From the NCBI RefSeq assembly GCF_030323865.1, contig NZ_CP066362.1, forward strand, positions 3,162,001-3,226,000: a stretch of DNA of 64,000 nt. The letters are read 5' to 3'. Below, piece after piece: positions 50,252 to 58,350 of this stretch (position 1 is the stretch's first letter; each line of letters begins with the position of its first letter). The notes beneath the pieces are model-generated. The model worked only from the letters and a program-made list of their open reading frames with translations, ran no database searches and was not told the origin of the DNA. A program made the position numbers and the translations under genes. Origin of the DNA: Pseudarthrobacter defluvii. Its GTDB lineage: Bacteria > Actinomycetota > Actinomycetes > Actinomycetales > Micrococcaceae.

Positions 50252-51478
50252 TTAGACGTCGAAGTCGACCGTGACTTCCTTGCTGGTGGGGTGGCTCTGG
50301 CAGGTCAGGACGTAGCCCTTGTCCAGCTCATCCTGCTCCAGCGCGTAGTTCTCGTCCATGGTCACGCTGCCGGTCACCACCTTGGCCCGGCAGGTGCCGC
50401 ACACTCCCCCGGCGCACGCGAACGGCACGTCCGGGCGCACCCGCAGGGCAGCGTTGAGGATCGACTCGCGGGCGTGCGTGGGGCTGGCCACCTCGCCCTG
50501 CAGGCCGTCCAGCTTGAACGTGATCTTGTACGTCTCCTGGCTCTCGTCCACGATGACGGGACGGCCGGCCTGCCCCTCCGGGCGGTCCGGCTTGCCGGAC
50601 GTGAACAGCTCGAACCGGACGTTCTCCGGCTTCACCCCGCGCTCGGCCAGGGTGTCCCGGCACAGCTGCACCAGCTCGAACGGCCCGCACAGGAACCACT
50701 CGTCCACGTCGTCCGCGTGCAGGGCGGTGCCCAGCAGCTGCTGCAGCTTCTCCGCGTCGATCCGGCCGGAGAGCAGCGGCGCGATCCGCTGCTCACGGCT
50801 CAGCACGTGGTGGATGGCCAGCCGCTGCGGGTACTTGTCCTTCAGGTCCGCCAGCTCCTCCAGGAACATCACGTCCATGGCGGCCTTGTTGGCGTAGATC
50901 AGGTCGAACCGGGTGTCCGGGTTGGCGGCCAGCAGCGTGCGGGCGATGGCGATCACCGGGGTGATGCCCGACCCAGCCGCGATGGCCACGAAGTTGCCCG
51001 GCTCCCCCGCGAGCTCCTCGGGGTGGTTCATGGAGTTCATGACGTTCTGCTCCACGGCCTGCCCGTCCCGGCCGTGCTTGGACACGAACGCGCCCATGGG
51101 GCTCATCACGTCAAGGGTGTCCCCCGCCTTCAGCTCGGCGTTGGCCCAGGTGGAGAACAGCCCGCCCAGGTCCTTCTTGATGGCCACACGGATCTCGCTG
51201 GTGCCGTCCGGGAAGCTGCGCGGCTCGGCGCAGATGGAGTAGCTGCGGCGGATTTCCTTCGGCTCGCCGGTCTCGTCCGGCAGCGTGGTGCGCAGGGCCA
51301 CGTACTGGCCGGGCAGGTAGTCGAACTTGCCGGCGAGCTCGGCGGGCACATGGAAGCTGACCTCGATGGCATCGTCGGTGAGCCGGCGCACCTCCTTCAC
51401 CTCGAGGGTGTGGAAGGACGGACGACGGCGGCCGGTCGCCTCAGCCTCTTCGGCGGCGGTCTGGCGGACAACAGTCAT
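50252..51478 (-). CDS. paaE: Phenylacetyl-CoA epoxidase reductase subunit
   Basis: 408 residues. Ferredoxin reductase-like FAD/NADP domains (IRRSYSICAEP, AAGSGITPVIAIARTLL) followed by a C-terminal plant-type 2Fe-2S ferredoxin CAGGVCGTCRAKV. Passes electrons to PaaA. TAAGGA precedes the ATG. Fifth gene of paaABCDE; the N-terminus is somewhat longer than in E. coli. Confidence 0.94.
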   Translation of the reverse strand: MTVVRQTAAEEAEATGRRRPSFHTLEVKEVRRLTDDAIEVSFHVPAELAGKFDYLPGQYVALRTTLPDETGEPKEIRRSYSICAEPRSFPDGTSEIRVAIKKDLGGLFSTWANAELKAGDTLDVMSPMGAFVSKHGRDGQAVEQNVMNSMNHPEELAGEPGNFVAIAAGSGITPVIAIARTLLAANPDTRFDLIYANKAAMDVMFLEELADLKDKYPQRLAIHHVLSREQRIAPLLSGRIDAEKLQQLLGTALHADDVDEWFLCGPFELVQLCRDTLAERGVKPENVRFELFTSGKPDRPEGQAGRPVIVDESQETYKITFKLDGLQGEVASPTHARESILNAALRVRPDVPFACAGGVCGTCRAKVVTGSVTMDENYALEQDELDKGYVLTCQSHPTSKEVTVDFDV

Positions 51479-51487
51479 GGTGGTTCC

Positions 51488-52042
51488 TTACAGGACTTTG
51501 AAGTAGTCGAACGGTTCCTTGCAGTCCTGGCACACATACAGCGCCTTGCAGGACGTGGAACCAAAGCGGGTGAGTTCCTTGGTGTTGAGGCTGTTGCACT
51601 GCGGGCACTTCACGGCCAGGCTCAGCCGGATGGGGCCGGAGTGGCCGCCGGCGCGGGAGTTGCCGCTGGGCGGGGCGATGCCGTACTCCTGCAGCTTCTG
51701 CTTGCCGGCCTCCGTCATCCAGTCCGTGGTCCACGCCGGGGCCAAGACCAGGTCCACGTGCACGTCCGCGTAGCCTTCCTTCTTGAAGGCGGTGTGGAGG
51801 TCGTCACGGATGGCGTCCATGGCCGGGCAGCCCGAGTACGTGGGGGTGATGGTGACCTTCACTTGTCCGGTGTCCGTCACCTGCACGTCCCGCAGGATCC
51901 CCAGGTCCGCGATGGTGAGCACCGGGATCTCCGGGTCCACCACGGTGGCCGCGATGTCCCAGGCGCGCTTCTCCCCCGACGGTTGTGCCGGCGTCGTGCG
52001 CTTCGCCTCGAAGTCGCTGACGTAGATGTCCACGATCGTCAC
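51488..52042 (-). CDS. paaD: Phenylacetyl-CoA epoxidase assembly protein
   Basis: 184 residues, GTG start overlapping paaC. MIP18/DUF59 N-terminal domain (VVDPEIPVLTIADLGIL) and a C-terminal zinc/iron motif with CPQCNSLNTKELTRFGSTSCKALY-type cysteines. Needed for the metal centre of the epoxidase rather than catalysis. Confidence 0.92.
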   Translation of the reverse strand: MTIVDIYVSDFEAKRTTPAQPSGEKRAWDIAATVVDPEIPVLTIADLGILRDVQVTDTGQVKVTITPTYSGCPAMDAIRDDLHTAFKKEGYADVHVDLVLAPAWTTDWMTEAGKQKLQEYGIAPPSGNSRAGGHSGPIRLSLAVKCPQCNSLNTKELTRFGSTSCKALYVCQDCKEPFDYFKVL

Positions 52043-52968
52043 CAGCTCGCCCCGGGATGCTCGCGGGCCAGCACCTGCATCTCCGCGAGGATGTAGCCGA
52101 GGTACTCCGAGTGCCTGCCCTGCCGGCCGCCGCCCGGGGCTGGTGGCACGTCCGGGACCTCCAGCTCGGCTTCCTTGAGGACGTCCGCGATCAGGCGGTC
52201 AAAGTCCTCCCGCAGGCTGGAAGGCGCGACGGCGGCGCCCGCCTGGGCGAGCTTTTCGGTCAGTTCGTCGTCCTGGAACAGTTCGTTGACGTACGGCCAC
52301 ATGGTGCGCAGGCCGTGGATCATCCGGGTGCGGGACTCGTCCGTGCCGCCGGCCAGGCGCAGGACCCATTGGGTGCTGTGGTCACGGTGGTAGTCCACCT
52401 CCTTCACGGCCTTCGCGGCGATGGCGGCCAGGGTGGCGTCCGTGGATTCGGTGAGGCGGCGGTAGAGCTCGTACTGGTAGTAGCTCACCACGAACTGGCG
52501 GGCGATGGTGGCCGCAAAGTCCCCGTTGGGCTGCTCGAACAGCTGGACGCTGCGGAACTCGTGCTCGCGGCGGAAGTAGGCCAGGTCATCCTCGGACCTG
52601 GCCGTGCCGTCCTCACTGGGCATCCCGGCGCCGGCGTAGGTGAGGAAGCTGCGGGCGTGGCCCAGCTGGTCCAGGGCGATGTTGCCCAGGGCGATGTCCT
52701 CCTCCAGCTCCGGTGCGCGGGAGATCCAGTGGCCCAGGCGCTGGGCGAGGATGAGGGCGTCGTCGCCGAGCCTCAGTGCGTACTCCGCGACATCCTCGGT
52801 GGGCTTGGCGAGGCCGGTCTTGACCTCGAGGGCGATGTCCTCCGGGCGGAGGGCGTTGCCGGGCGTGATCCGGGTGGCAGAGGCGTTGGAGTCGCCGCCG
52901 GCCACGCCGGTGGAGATGTCGCCGTGCCCTGTGGTGGATGCGGCGGCTTCGGGTGCCTGGGGGCTCAC
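52039..52968 (-). CDS. paaC: Phenylacetyl-CoA epoxidase structural subunit
   Basis: 309 residues, GTG start overlapping paaB. Ferritin-like fold partner of PaaA: EYALRLGDDALILAQRLGHW, ALGNIALDQLGHARSFLTYAG, KEVDYHRDHSTQWVLRL. In this family it lacks its own iron and stabilises PaaA. Confidence 0.94.
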   Translation of the reverse strand: MSPQAPEAAASTTGHGDISTGVAGGDSNASATRITPGNALRPEDIALEVKTGLAKPTEDVAEYALRLGDDALILAQRLGHWISRAPELEEDIALGNIALDQLGHARSFLTYAGAGMPSEDGTARSEDDLAYFRREHEFRSVQLFEQPNGDFAATIARQFVVSYYQYELYRRLTESTDATLAAIAAKAVKEVDYHRDHSTQWVLRLAGGTDESRTRMIHGLRTMWPYVNELFQDDELTEKLAQAGAAVAPSSLREDFDRLIADVLKEAELEVPDVPPAPGGGRQGRHSEYLGYILAEMQVLAREHPGASW

Positions 52969-53390
52969 AGGTGCTTCACCCCTTCGCTCTTGGTGTAGTA
53001 CGTGGCGTGCCGGTAGTCCTTGCCCTGGGGCGACTCGAAGAAGGAGCCCTTGGAATCGGGGTCGCTGGCGGCGATGGCGTCGGCCGGGACAACCCAGATG
53101 GAGACGCCCTCATTGCGGCGGGTGTAGAGGTCGCGCGCGTTGCGGAGGGCCATGGCGGCGTCCGGGGCGTGCAGGCTGCCGGCGTGGACATGGCTCAGGC
53201 CGCGGCTGGAGCGGACGAAGACCTCCCAGAGGCCCCAGGTGGAGCGGTCGTGGTGATTGACTGCCGGAGCTGCCTGAACGGTAGGGGCCTTGGCTTCGGT
53301 GGGCTCAACCACCGGGCTTGCCTTGGGGGCCTCGCGGTTGATCTCGGTGGCCGAGCTGGCCGGGGTTTCGGGGTTGCCGTGCGGGCTCAT
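52965..53390 (-). CDS. paaB: Phenylacetyl-CoA epoxidase subunit
   Basis: 141 residues, ATG overlapping paaA. N-terminal linker about 40 residues longer than the compact E. coli form, then [26 protein letters not shown] and NEGVSIWVV, the family core. Bridges subunits of the complex. Confidence 0.93.
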   Translation of the reverse strand: MSPHGNPETPASSATEINREAPKASPVVEPTEAKAPTVQAAPAVNHHDRSTWGLWEVFVRSSRGLSHVHAGSLHAPDAAMALRNARDLYTRRNEGVSIWVVPADAIAASDPDSKGSFFESPQGKDYRHATYYTKSEGVKHL

Positions 53391-54394
53391 GCTGCGTGTT
53401 CCTTCTGCATCTTTGCTGACTGTTTTGCTGCGTAAGCCGCGGCTGCTTCCCTGACCCAGGCGCCGTCGTCGTGCGCTGCCCTCCGGCGCTCAAGGCGCTG
53501 GGCGTTGCAGGGACCGCGGCCGGCCAGGACTTCCTGGAACTCATGCCAGTCCAGGGGGCCGTGCTCCCACTTCCTGGTGTCCTCGTTGAAGCGGACCTGG
53601 TCATCGGGGAGGGTGAGGCCCAGGACCCGGACCTGCTCCACCATCATGCCGACGAAGCGGCTGCGGAGCTCGTCATTGCTGAACCGCTTGATGTTCCAGG
53701 CCATGGACTGCTTGGAGTTGGGTGAATCGTCATCCGGCGGGCCGAACATCATCAGGGCCGGGGCGTACCAGCGGTTCACGGCGTCCTGGGCCATCTGCTT
53801 CTGCTCGGGGGTGCCGTTGGAGAGCTCCAGCAGGATCTCGAAACCCTGGCGCTGGTGGAACGACTCCTCCTTGCAGATGCGGACCATGGCCCGGCCGTAG
53901 GGGCCGTACGACGCGCGGCACAGCGGGACCTGGTTGCAGATGGCTGCGCCGTCCACCAGCCAGCCGATGGCACCCATGTCCGCCCAGGTGAGCGCGGGGT
54001 AGTTGAAGATGCTGGAGTAGCGGGCCTTGCCGGCGATGAGGTCGTCCATCATCTTGTCCCGGGACTGGCCCAGCGTTTCGGCGGCCGAGTAGAGGTAGAG
54101 CCCGTGGCCGGCCTCGTCCTGGACCTTGGCCATGAGGATGGCCTTGCGCTTCAGGCTGGGGGCCCTTGAGATCCAGTTGGCCTCCGGCTGCATGCCGATG
54201 ATTTCCGAGTGCGCGTGCTGGCTCACCTGGCGCAGCAGGGTCTTGCGGTAGGCGGCGGGCATCCAGTCGCGGGGCTCGATGCGCGAGTCCTCGGCGATGA
54301 TCCGGTCGAAGTGGGCCTGGCCTGCCGCCTCTGCTGTTTCGCTGGTTCCAGCCGTTAGCTCGACCGGCACTGACTGCAAGTTCTGCGCTGCCAT
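53387..54394 (-). CDS. paaA: Phenylacetyl-CoA epoxidase catalytic subunit
   Basis: 335 residues. Di-iron ferritin-like monooxygenase: [17 protein letters not shown] helix, [22 protein letters not shown], and [18 protein letters not shown] holding Glu/His ligands. Oxygenates the ring of phenylacetyl-CoA to the 1,2-epoxide. TAGGAGC precedes the ATG. First gene of the operon; the paa ligase (paaK) and lower genes are not in this window. Confidence 0.95.
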   Translation of the reverse strand: MAAQNLQSVPVELTAGTSETAEAAGQAHFDRIIAEDSRIEPRDWMPAAYRKTLLRQVSQHAHSEIIGMQPEANWISRAPSLKRKAILMAKVQDEAGHGLYLYSAAETLGQSRDKMMDDLIAGKARYSSIFNYPALTWADMGAIGWLVDGAAICNQVPLCRASYGPYGRAMVRICKEESFHQRQGFEILLELSNGTPEQKQMAQDAVNRWYAPALMMFGPPDDDSPNSKQSMAWNIKRFSNDELRSRFVGMMVEQVRVLGLTLPDDQVRFNEDTRKWEHGPLDWHEFQEVLAGRGPCNAQRLERRRAAHDDGAWVREAAAAYAAKQSAKMQKEHAA

Positions 54395-54434
54395 GGTTGC
54401 TCCTATGCAAAGACCTGATGGGCGGCTCGGAATT

Positions 54435-54456
54435 ATTTACCGACCGTTCGTTCAGG
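54435..54456. promoter_or_regulatory. PaaR-like operator upstream of paaA
   Basis: The 22-mer here contains ACCGACCGTTCGTT and fits the actinobacterial TetR-type PaaR consensus, as I recall it (ACTNACCGNNCGNNCGGTNAGT), at 13 of 16 defined positions. It lies 41 bp upstream of the paaA start and overlaps a TAAATAAT patch that can act as a -10 box on the minus strand. No paaR gene is in the window. Confidence 0.6.
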
Positions 54457-54502
54457 ATATGTTGACGCGCCGGAACTCGTCAAGCGTGCCGCCCTTCTTT
54501 GA

Positions 54503-54630
54503 ACGCCCGCTCACGTTTGGCAACCTTTCCTCCGACGCCCGCTCACGTCTGGCAACCTTTCCGCCAACGCGAGCTCACGTCTGGCAACCTTTCCGCCAAC
54601 GCCCGCTCACGTCCTGCGAAAGGTGCCATC
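54503..54630. repeat. 32-bp tandem direct repeat, about 3.5 copies
   Basis: Units begin at 54503, 54535, 54567 and 54599, each ACGC(C/G)(C/A)GCTCACGT then TTGGCAACCTTTCC or close variants; the fourth diverges after about 14 bases. No spacers, so not CRISPR. It sits about 100 bp upstream of paaA. Confidence 0.85.
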
Positions 54631-54815
54631 CGCCGTCGTACGTTTCCTTACCCAGCTGCAGCCCTGGCACTTTCGACGCGGATGTTCATTGCCGGGGCGG
54701 ATGCTCCCCTGCGCACCCCGAATGCGGGCCGCGAAAAGGAATCTGCGCAGCGAAAACGAGTTTGCGCGTCGCCAGCACGCCGGGGGCGGAAGGCGCGGGC
54801 CGCCGTCGGACGTTT
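54630..54815. repeat. Interspersed palindromic repeat, copy B
   Basis: CCGCCGTCGTACGTTTCC at 54630, TTTCGACGCG at 54671, GCGGATGCTCCCCTGCGC at 54697, then GCGAAAAGGAATCTGCGC at 54731 and GCGAAAACGAGTTTGCGC, ending near CGCCGTCGGACGTTT. One of a tandem pair. Confidence 0.75.
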
Positions 54816-54940
54816 GCTGATCCCACGCCGCCGCATCCCGCACTTCCGACGCGGATAGTCACTACCGACGCGGATACTCCCCTGCGCGTCCCAAATATGG
54901 GCTGCGAAAAGGAATCTGCGCAGCGAAAACGGGAGATGCC
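54801..54940. repeat. Interspersed palindromic repeat, copy C
   Basis: Follows copy B directly: CGCCGTCGGACGTTT, TTCCGACGCGGATAGTC at 54844, CGACGCGGATACTCCCC, CCAAATATGGGC, GCGAAAAGGAATCTGCGC at 54904 and GCGAAAACGGG. Copies B and C share long exact stretches such as GCGAAAAGGAATCTGCGCAG. Confidence 0.75.
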
Positions 54941-54962
54941 GTTTGTCGTGCCGCTACAGGGG

Positions 54963-55490
54963 TTAGTTGGGCTCCTGGTTACCTGCCGCCGCCGGGCCCT
55001 CCCGTCCGCTGGCTGCAGGGCGCTTCCGGAGGTAGTCCCGCAGCAGGGGAAACTCGGTGTGGACGTGTGCATCGAGGTCGGCCGTGAACCGGGGCGTGAA
55101 ATACAGCCGCAGGAGCGGGTCCAGAACCCTCCCGATCCGCTGCCAGCCAGCAGTGATGGCGTGCCGGATCATCACCCCGTCCGGCGTCGGGGACAGTACC
55201 AGGGACAGCCGCGCCGGGAGTGGAATGATTTTGCGGAGCCGCCAAACGATCCGTCGGCCGGGCTCCACCGCTTCCACGGTCCCCCGCAGGCGCAGGCGCC
55301 GCCGGCCGATGAACTCGTCCATAAGAACCGTGTCCCCCACAGTCCCCGCGGAATGCCCCACTGCGTGCAGCTGCAGGTGGGTGCCCGGCCACCACTCCTG
55401 GTACTGCTCATCGTTGCAGGACAACATGAAGTCGGTGACCTGCCGGCCCGTCAGCCCCGGCACCTCAACCTCCGATGCGATCACCAGCAT
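54963..55490 (-). CDS. SRPBCC-type ligand-binding protein
   Basis: 175 residues, START/polyketide-cyclase-like helix-grip fold judged from length and pattern (FMLSCNDEQYQEWWPGTH, VGDTVLMDEFIGRRRLRLRG, GRRIVWRLRKIIPLP). ATG at 55490 with AAGGCG upstream. Hydrophobic-ligand carriage or cyclase-like function is inferred only. Same strand as the 78-residue gene upstream, 63 bp apart. Confidence 0.7.
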   Translation of the reverse strand: MLVIASEVEVPGLTGRQVTDFMLSCNDEQYQEWWPGTHLQLHAVGHSAGTVGDTVLMDEFIGRRRLRLRGTVEAVEPGRRIVWRLRKIIPLPARLSLVLSPTPDGVMIRHAITAGWQRIGRVLDPLLRLYFTPRFTADLDAHVHTEFPLLRDYLRKRPAASGREGPAAAGNQEPN

Positions 55491-55553
55491 CAGTCCACGC
55501 CTTGGGACGGTCCGTCAGTCGGGCGGGTTCCGGAGACTAACCACGGCCAGGAT

Positions 55554-55790
55554 TCATTTCTTCCAGGCCCGCCCCGGGGTCTTGGACAATGTGGCGGCCA
55601 CAGCCAGGGCACCGGCCACCTGCGCCACGCCAAGGATCCGTGTAAGGCCCGGGCGTTGCTTGAACCAGGCCATGAGCGGAGCCCAGGGCCCGAACTCCCA
55701 GCGTGCGCAATGCTCCACCGGATACAGGGCGGTAAGCACGCCGTCCCCAATCTCCGCCATGACCAGCGACTCCACGACCCGAACGTCCAT
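55554..55790 (-). CDS. Small hydrophobic protein, 78 residues
   Basis: ATG 55790 has GGGAGGAA seven bases upstream, which rules out a longer reading that runs into the repeat. Begins MDVRVVESLVMAEIGDGVL and has a C-terminal hydrophobic segment ILGVAQVAGALAVAATL. Resembles part of DoxX/MauE-like or short membrane proteins, but the family is not certain. Probably co-transcribed with the SRPBCC gene downstream. Confidence 0.55.
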   Translation of the reverse strand: MDVRVVESLVMAEIGDGVLTALYPVEHCARWEFGPWAPLMAWFKQRPGLTRILGVAQVAGALAVAATLSKTPGRAWKK

Positions 55791-56192
55791 CAGAATTCCT
55801 CCCGCGCCTGGCCCGATCCCTGCTGACCGGACCCTTTGGAAACAGTGTGCGGCGGGCAGCCACGGCAGCTTAGGGCTGAAAGCCCCCAATCGGATCCGCT
55901 CCCAATGCACTTAGGACGCGCATAGTCGTGGCCGAGGCGGATGCTCCCCTGCGCGGCCCAAATATGGCGCGCGAAAAGGATTTTGCGCAGCGGAAACGGG
56001 TTTGCTCGTCGCCGGCACCCCGCCACCCCGGCACGCCGCGGGCGTAAGGCGCGCGCGAAAGGCGCGGACCGCCGTCGTACGCCCTTGCCCCAGCCAGGAA
56101 CCAGCACTTCTTAAGCCTTTCTTAAAGCCCCTGGAGGAGAGTGGAAGGACGGGCCGAACAGCGGCCCCCCGCCACCCCACCCCAAGGAAGAA
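55791..56192. other. Divergent intergenic region with repeat copy D
   Basis: 402 bp, mostly occupied by repeat copy D; the PAP2 promoter and that of the small gene must flank it. No gene. Confidence 0.55.
55911..56090. repeat. Interspersed palindromic repeat, copy D
   Basis: GGACGCGCATAGTCG at 55914, GAGGCGGATGCTCCCCTGCG, CCCAAATATGGCGCGCGAAAAGG at 55958, GCGCAGCGGAAACGGGTTTGC, and GGACCGCCGTCGTACGCC at the right end. Landmarks are in the same order as in copy B. Confidence 0.75.
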
Positions 56193-56954
56193 ATGCACGG
56201 ATCAGCCCACGACGACCGCCTAAACCAGCACACCACGCCCACGGCACCCCCGGCCGTCGGCACCCAGTTCCGGGCACTCCCCCAGCCCCGACACTGGCTG
56301 CCGGTGGGCATCGTGCTGTGCGCCGCCGTCGTGGTGCTGGGCCTTACCGTGCAATTGGTCCCCGGCGACACAACCGCAGAACTGGGTGTTGACCAAAACC
56401 TCAGCCTGCACCATGTTGCCATGCTGACCGCGGTGGCGATGGGGATCAACCTGCTGTTCGGCCCGGTGGTGGGCCTGGCGCTCATCGTGGCGGCCGCCCT
56501 GGGCATCTGGCTGTTCCGGCGTGACCTGGTGACCGCCGTCGCGTTCGGGCTGACCGCGTGCTCGGGCTGGGTGGCGAGCGAAGCCTTCAAGCTCCTGTTC
56601 GCCCGGCAGCGGCCCAACCCCGCACTGCTGTTCGACCCCCTGGCGCCGGAAACCGGATCCAACAGCTTCCCCAGCGGACACGTCAGCTTCGCCGTGGCCC
56701 TGGCCTTCGCGCTGTATTTCCTGGCCCGCCGGACCCGCTGGGCAAAGCCGGTTGCCGTAACCGGGGCCGCCGTGGCGCTGATCGTCGCCTGGTCCCGGCT
56801 GTACGTGGGGGTCCACTATCCCACCGACGTCGCGGCCTCCTTCTTTGCCGCCAGCGCCGCCGCCGTCCTGCTCGCCGGGCTCTGGAACCGCTTTGCCCCG
56901 GCCCTGGTGGAACGCGTTCCGGCCACGGTCCTCCGCCCCTTCAACCGGGCATAA
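56193..56954 (+). CDS. PAP2-family phosphatase (membrane)
   Basis: 253 residues, five to six spans. PAP2 signature: KLLFARQRPNP, NSFPSGHVSFAVAL and SRLYVGVHYPTD with the catalytic His. Likely dephosphorylates undecaprenyl diphosphate or phosphatidate on the outer face. AAGGAAGAA precedes the ATG. First of a four-gene run with DedA, regulator and kinase. Confidence 0.9.
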   Translation: MHGSAHDDRLNQHTTPTAPPAVGTQFRALPQPRHWLPVGIVLCAAVVVLGLTVQLVPGDTTAELGVDQNLSLHHVAMLTAVAMGINLLFGPVVGLALIVAAALGIWLFRRDLVTAVAFGLTACSGWVASEAFKLLFARQRPNPALLFDPLAPETGSNSFPSGHVSFAVALAFALYFLARRTRWAKPVAVTGAAVALIVAWSRLYVGVHYPTDVAASFFAASAAAVLLAGLWNRFAPALVERVPATVLRPFNRA

Positions 56955-56962
56955 GGAGCAAC

Positions 56963-57655
56963 ATGCACAGCGTCCTGATACCTCTGGCAGCGGCCGCGGG
57001 TTCTCCCTCCCTGCTGGATCCCGCCGGGCTGCTTGAGGGCTTTGGCCCGGCCGCACTGGGCGTCATCGCCGCGATGGTGTTCATCGAATCCGGCGTGCTG
57101 TTCCCGTTCCTGCCGGGCGATTCCCTCCTCTTCACCGCCGGGCTCCTGCACCAGCAGCTGAACCTGGCACTGCCCCTGTTGATCGGCGTGATCACCGCGG
57201 CCGCGATCGGCGGCGACCAGGTGGGGTACCTGCTGGGGCGCAAATTCGGCCGCCGCTGGTTCAAGGACGATGCCCGCATCCTCAAAACGGCGCACCTGAC
57301 CGTCACGGAAGAGTTCTTCCGCCGCCATGGAGGCGCCGCCGTCGTACTGGCCCGTTTTGTGCCCATGGTGCGCACCTTCGCGCCGGTCACCGCCGGTATT
57401 GCCCGCTACGAATACAAGGCGTTCACGCTCTGGAACATGGCGGGCGCCCTGGCATGGGCGACGTCGGTGACCCTCCTGGGGACGTGGCTGGGACACTACG
57501 CGATCATCGCCAACAACATCGACGTCATTGCCGTGGTGATGGTCCTGGTCTCCGTGGTGCCGTGGATTGTGGAGTATTTGAAGCGCAGGCGGAAGGCAAA
57601 GCTGGCGGCTGCGGACCGCGTTGACGACGGCGTTGAGGCGGCTGCGGAAGAATAG
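56963..57655 (+). CDS. DedA-family membrane protein
   Basis: 230 residues from ATG 56963 (AAGGAGCAAC upstream). SNARE-associated/DedA family: ESGVLFPFLPGDSLLFTAG, GDQVGYLLGRKFGRRWF and ARFVPMVRTFAPVTAGIA. DedA proteins translocate undecaprenyl phosphate or related lipids inward. The pairing with PAP2, eight bases away, suggests joint carrier-lipid recycling. Confidence 0.9.
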   Translation: MHSVLIPLAAAAGSPSLLDPAGLLEGFGPAALGVIAAMVFIESGVLFPFLPGDSLLFTAGLLHQQLNLALPLLIGVITAAAIGGDQVGYLLGRKFGRRWFKDDARILKTAHLTVTEEFFRRHGGAAVVLARFVPMVRTFAPVTAGIARYEYKAFTLWNMAGALAWATSVTLLGTWLGHYAIIANNIDVIAVVMVLVSVVPWIVEYLKRRRKAKLAAADRVDDGVEAAAEE

Positions 57656-57660
57656 GCGGC

Positions 57661-58350
57661 ATGACGACAGGTGAGGGGCCGGCCCTGCTGCTGGTGGAGG
57701 ACGATCCCGTCCTGGGTCCGCTGATTGCCGAGCTGCTGGAGCCGGACTTCACGGTCCGGCTCGCGGCCAACGGGCAGGAGGGCCTGCACCTGGGGCTGAC
57801 GCAGCCGTGGGCCGCGATGGTGATAGACCGCGGCCTGCCCGTCATGGACGGACTCAGCCTCATCGCCGCCCTGCGGGCCAAGGGCATCGGCACCCCCATC
57901 CTCGTCCTGACCGCGCTGGGCGACACGGATGAAAAGGTCCGCGGCCTGGACGCGGGTGCCAATGATTACCTGACAAAACCGTTCGACGGCGGCGAGCTGG
58001 CTGCGCGCCTGCGCGCACTGACGCGAACCTACGGTCCGCCCGCTGGGCAGGGTCCGTCCGCTGGGCCGGTGAGCATCGGCAGCTGGGAATTCCATCCGGC
58101 GTCGCGCGCTGTCCGTTCCCTGTACGGCGATCTGGTGACGTTGACCGCGAAGGAGGCCGAGGTGCTGGCCGCGCTGGCGGCGGAGCCGGAGCGGGTGTTT
58201 ACCCGGGACGAGCTGCTCGCCGCGCATTTCCAGGAGACGGACCAGCCCGGCGTGATCGACACCTACGTCCACCACCTGCGCCGCAAGATCGATAGGACCG
58301 TGATCCGCACTGTCCACGGCGTTGGCTACCAGATTGGTGAGCCGTCATGA
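57661..58350 (+). CDS. OmpR-family response regulator
   Basis: 229 residues: receiver domain with acidic pocket EDD (13-15), phosphoacceptor Asp56 in MVIDRGLPVMDG and Lys106 in YLTKPFDGGEL, then a winged-helix DNA-binding domain (VTLTAKEAEVLAALA, VIDTYVHHLRRKID). Partner kinase overlaps by four bases. In this operon the pair may sense envelope state and control carrier-lipid genes. Confidence 0.93.
   Translation: MTTGEGPALLLVEDDPVLGPLIAELLEPDFTVRLAANGQEGLHLGLTQPWAAMVIDRGLPVMDGLSLIAALRAKGIGTPILVLTALGDTDEKVRGLDAGANDYLTKPFDGGELAARLRALTRTYGPPAGQGPSAGPVSIGSWEFHPASRAVRSLYGDLVTLTAKEAEVLAALAAEPERVFTRDELLAAHFQETDQPGVIDTYVHHLRRKIDRTVIRTVHGVGYQIGEPS

Larger units (their letters stand above)
54395..54962. 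other. Upstream region of paaA carrying tandem and palindromic repeats
   Basis: 568 bp with the operator (54435-54456), the 32-bp tandem array (54503-54630) and two interspersed repeat copies (54630-54935). No gene; open frames here arise from the repeats. Confidence 0.65.

Noticed and set aside
54503..54630. Possible CRISPR array
   Set aside because: Units are directly adjacent with no unique spacers, and no cas gene is nearby.
54607..54843. Open frames across repeat copies B and C
   Set aside because: They arise from the repeat sequence itself, exist in several frames on both strands, lack ribosome sites and resemble no protein.
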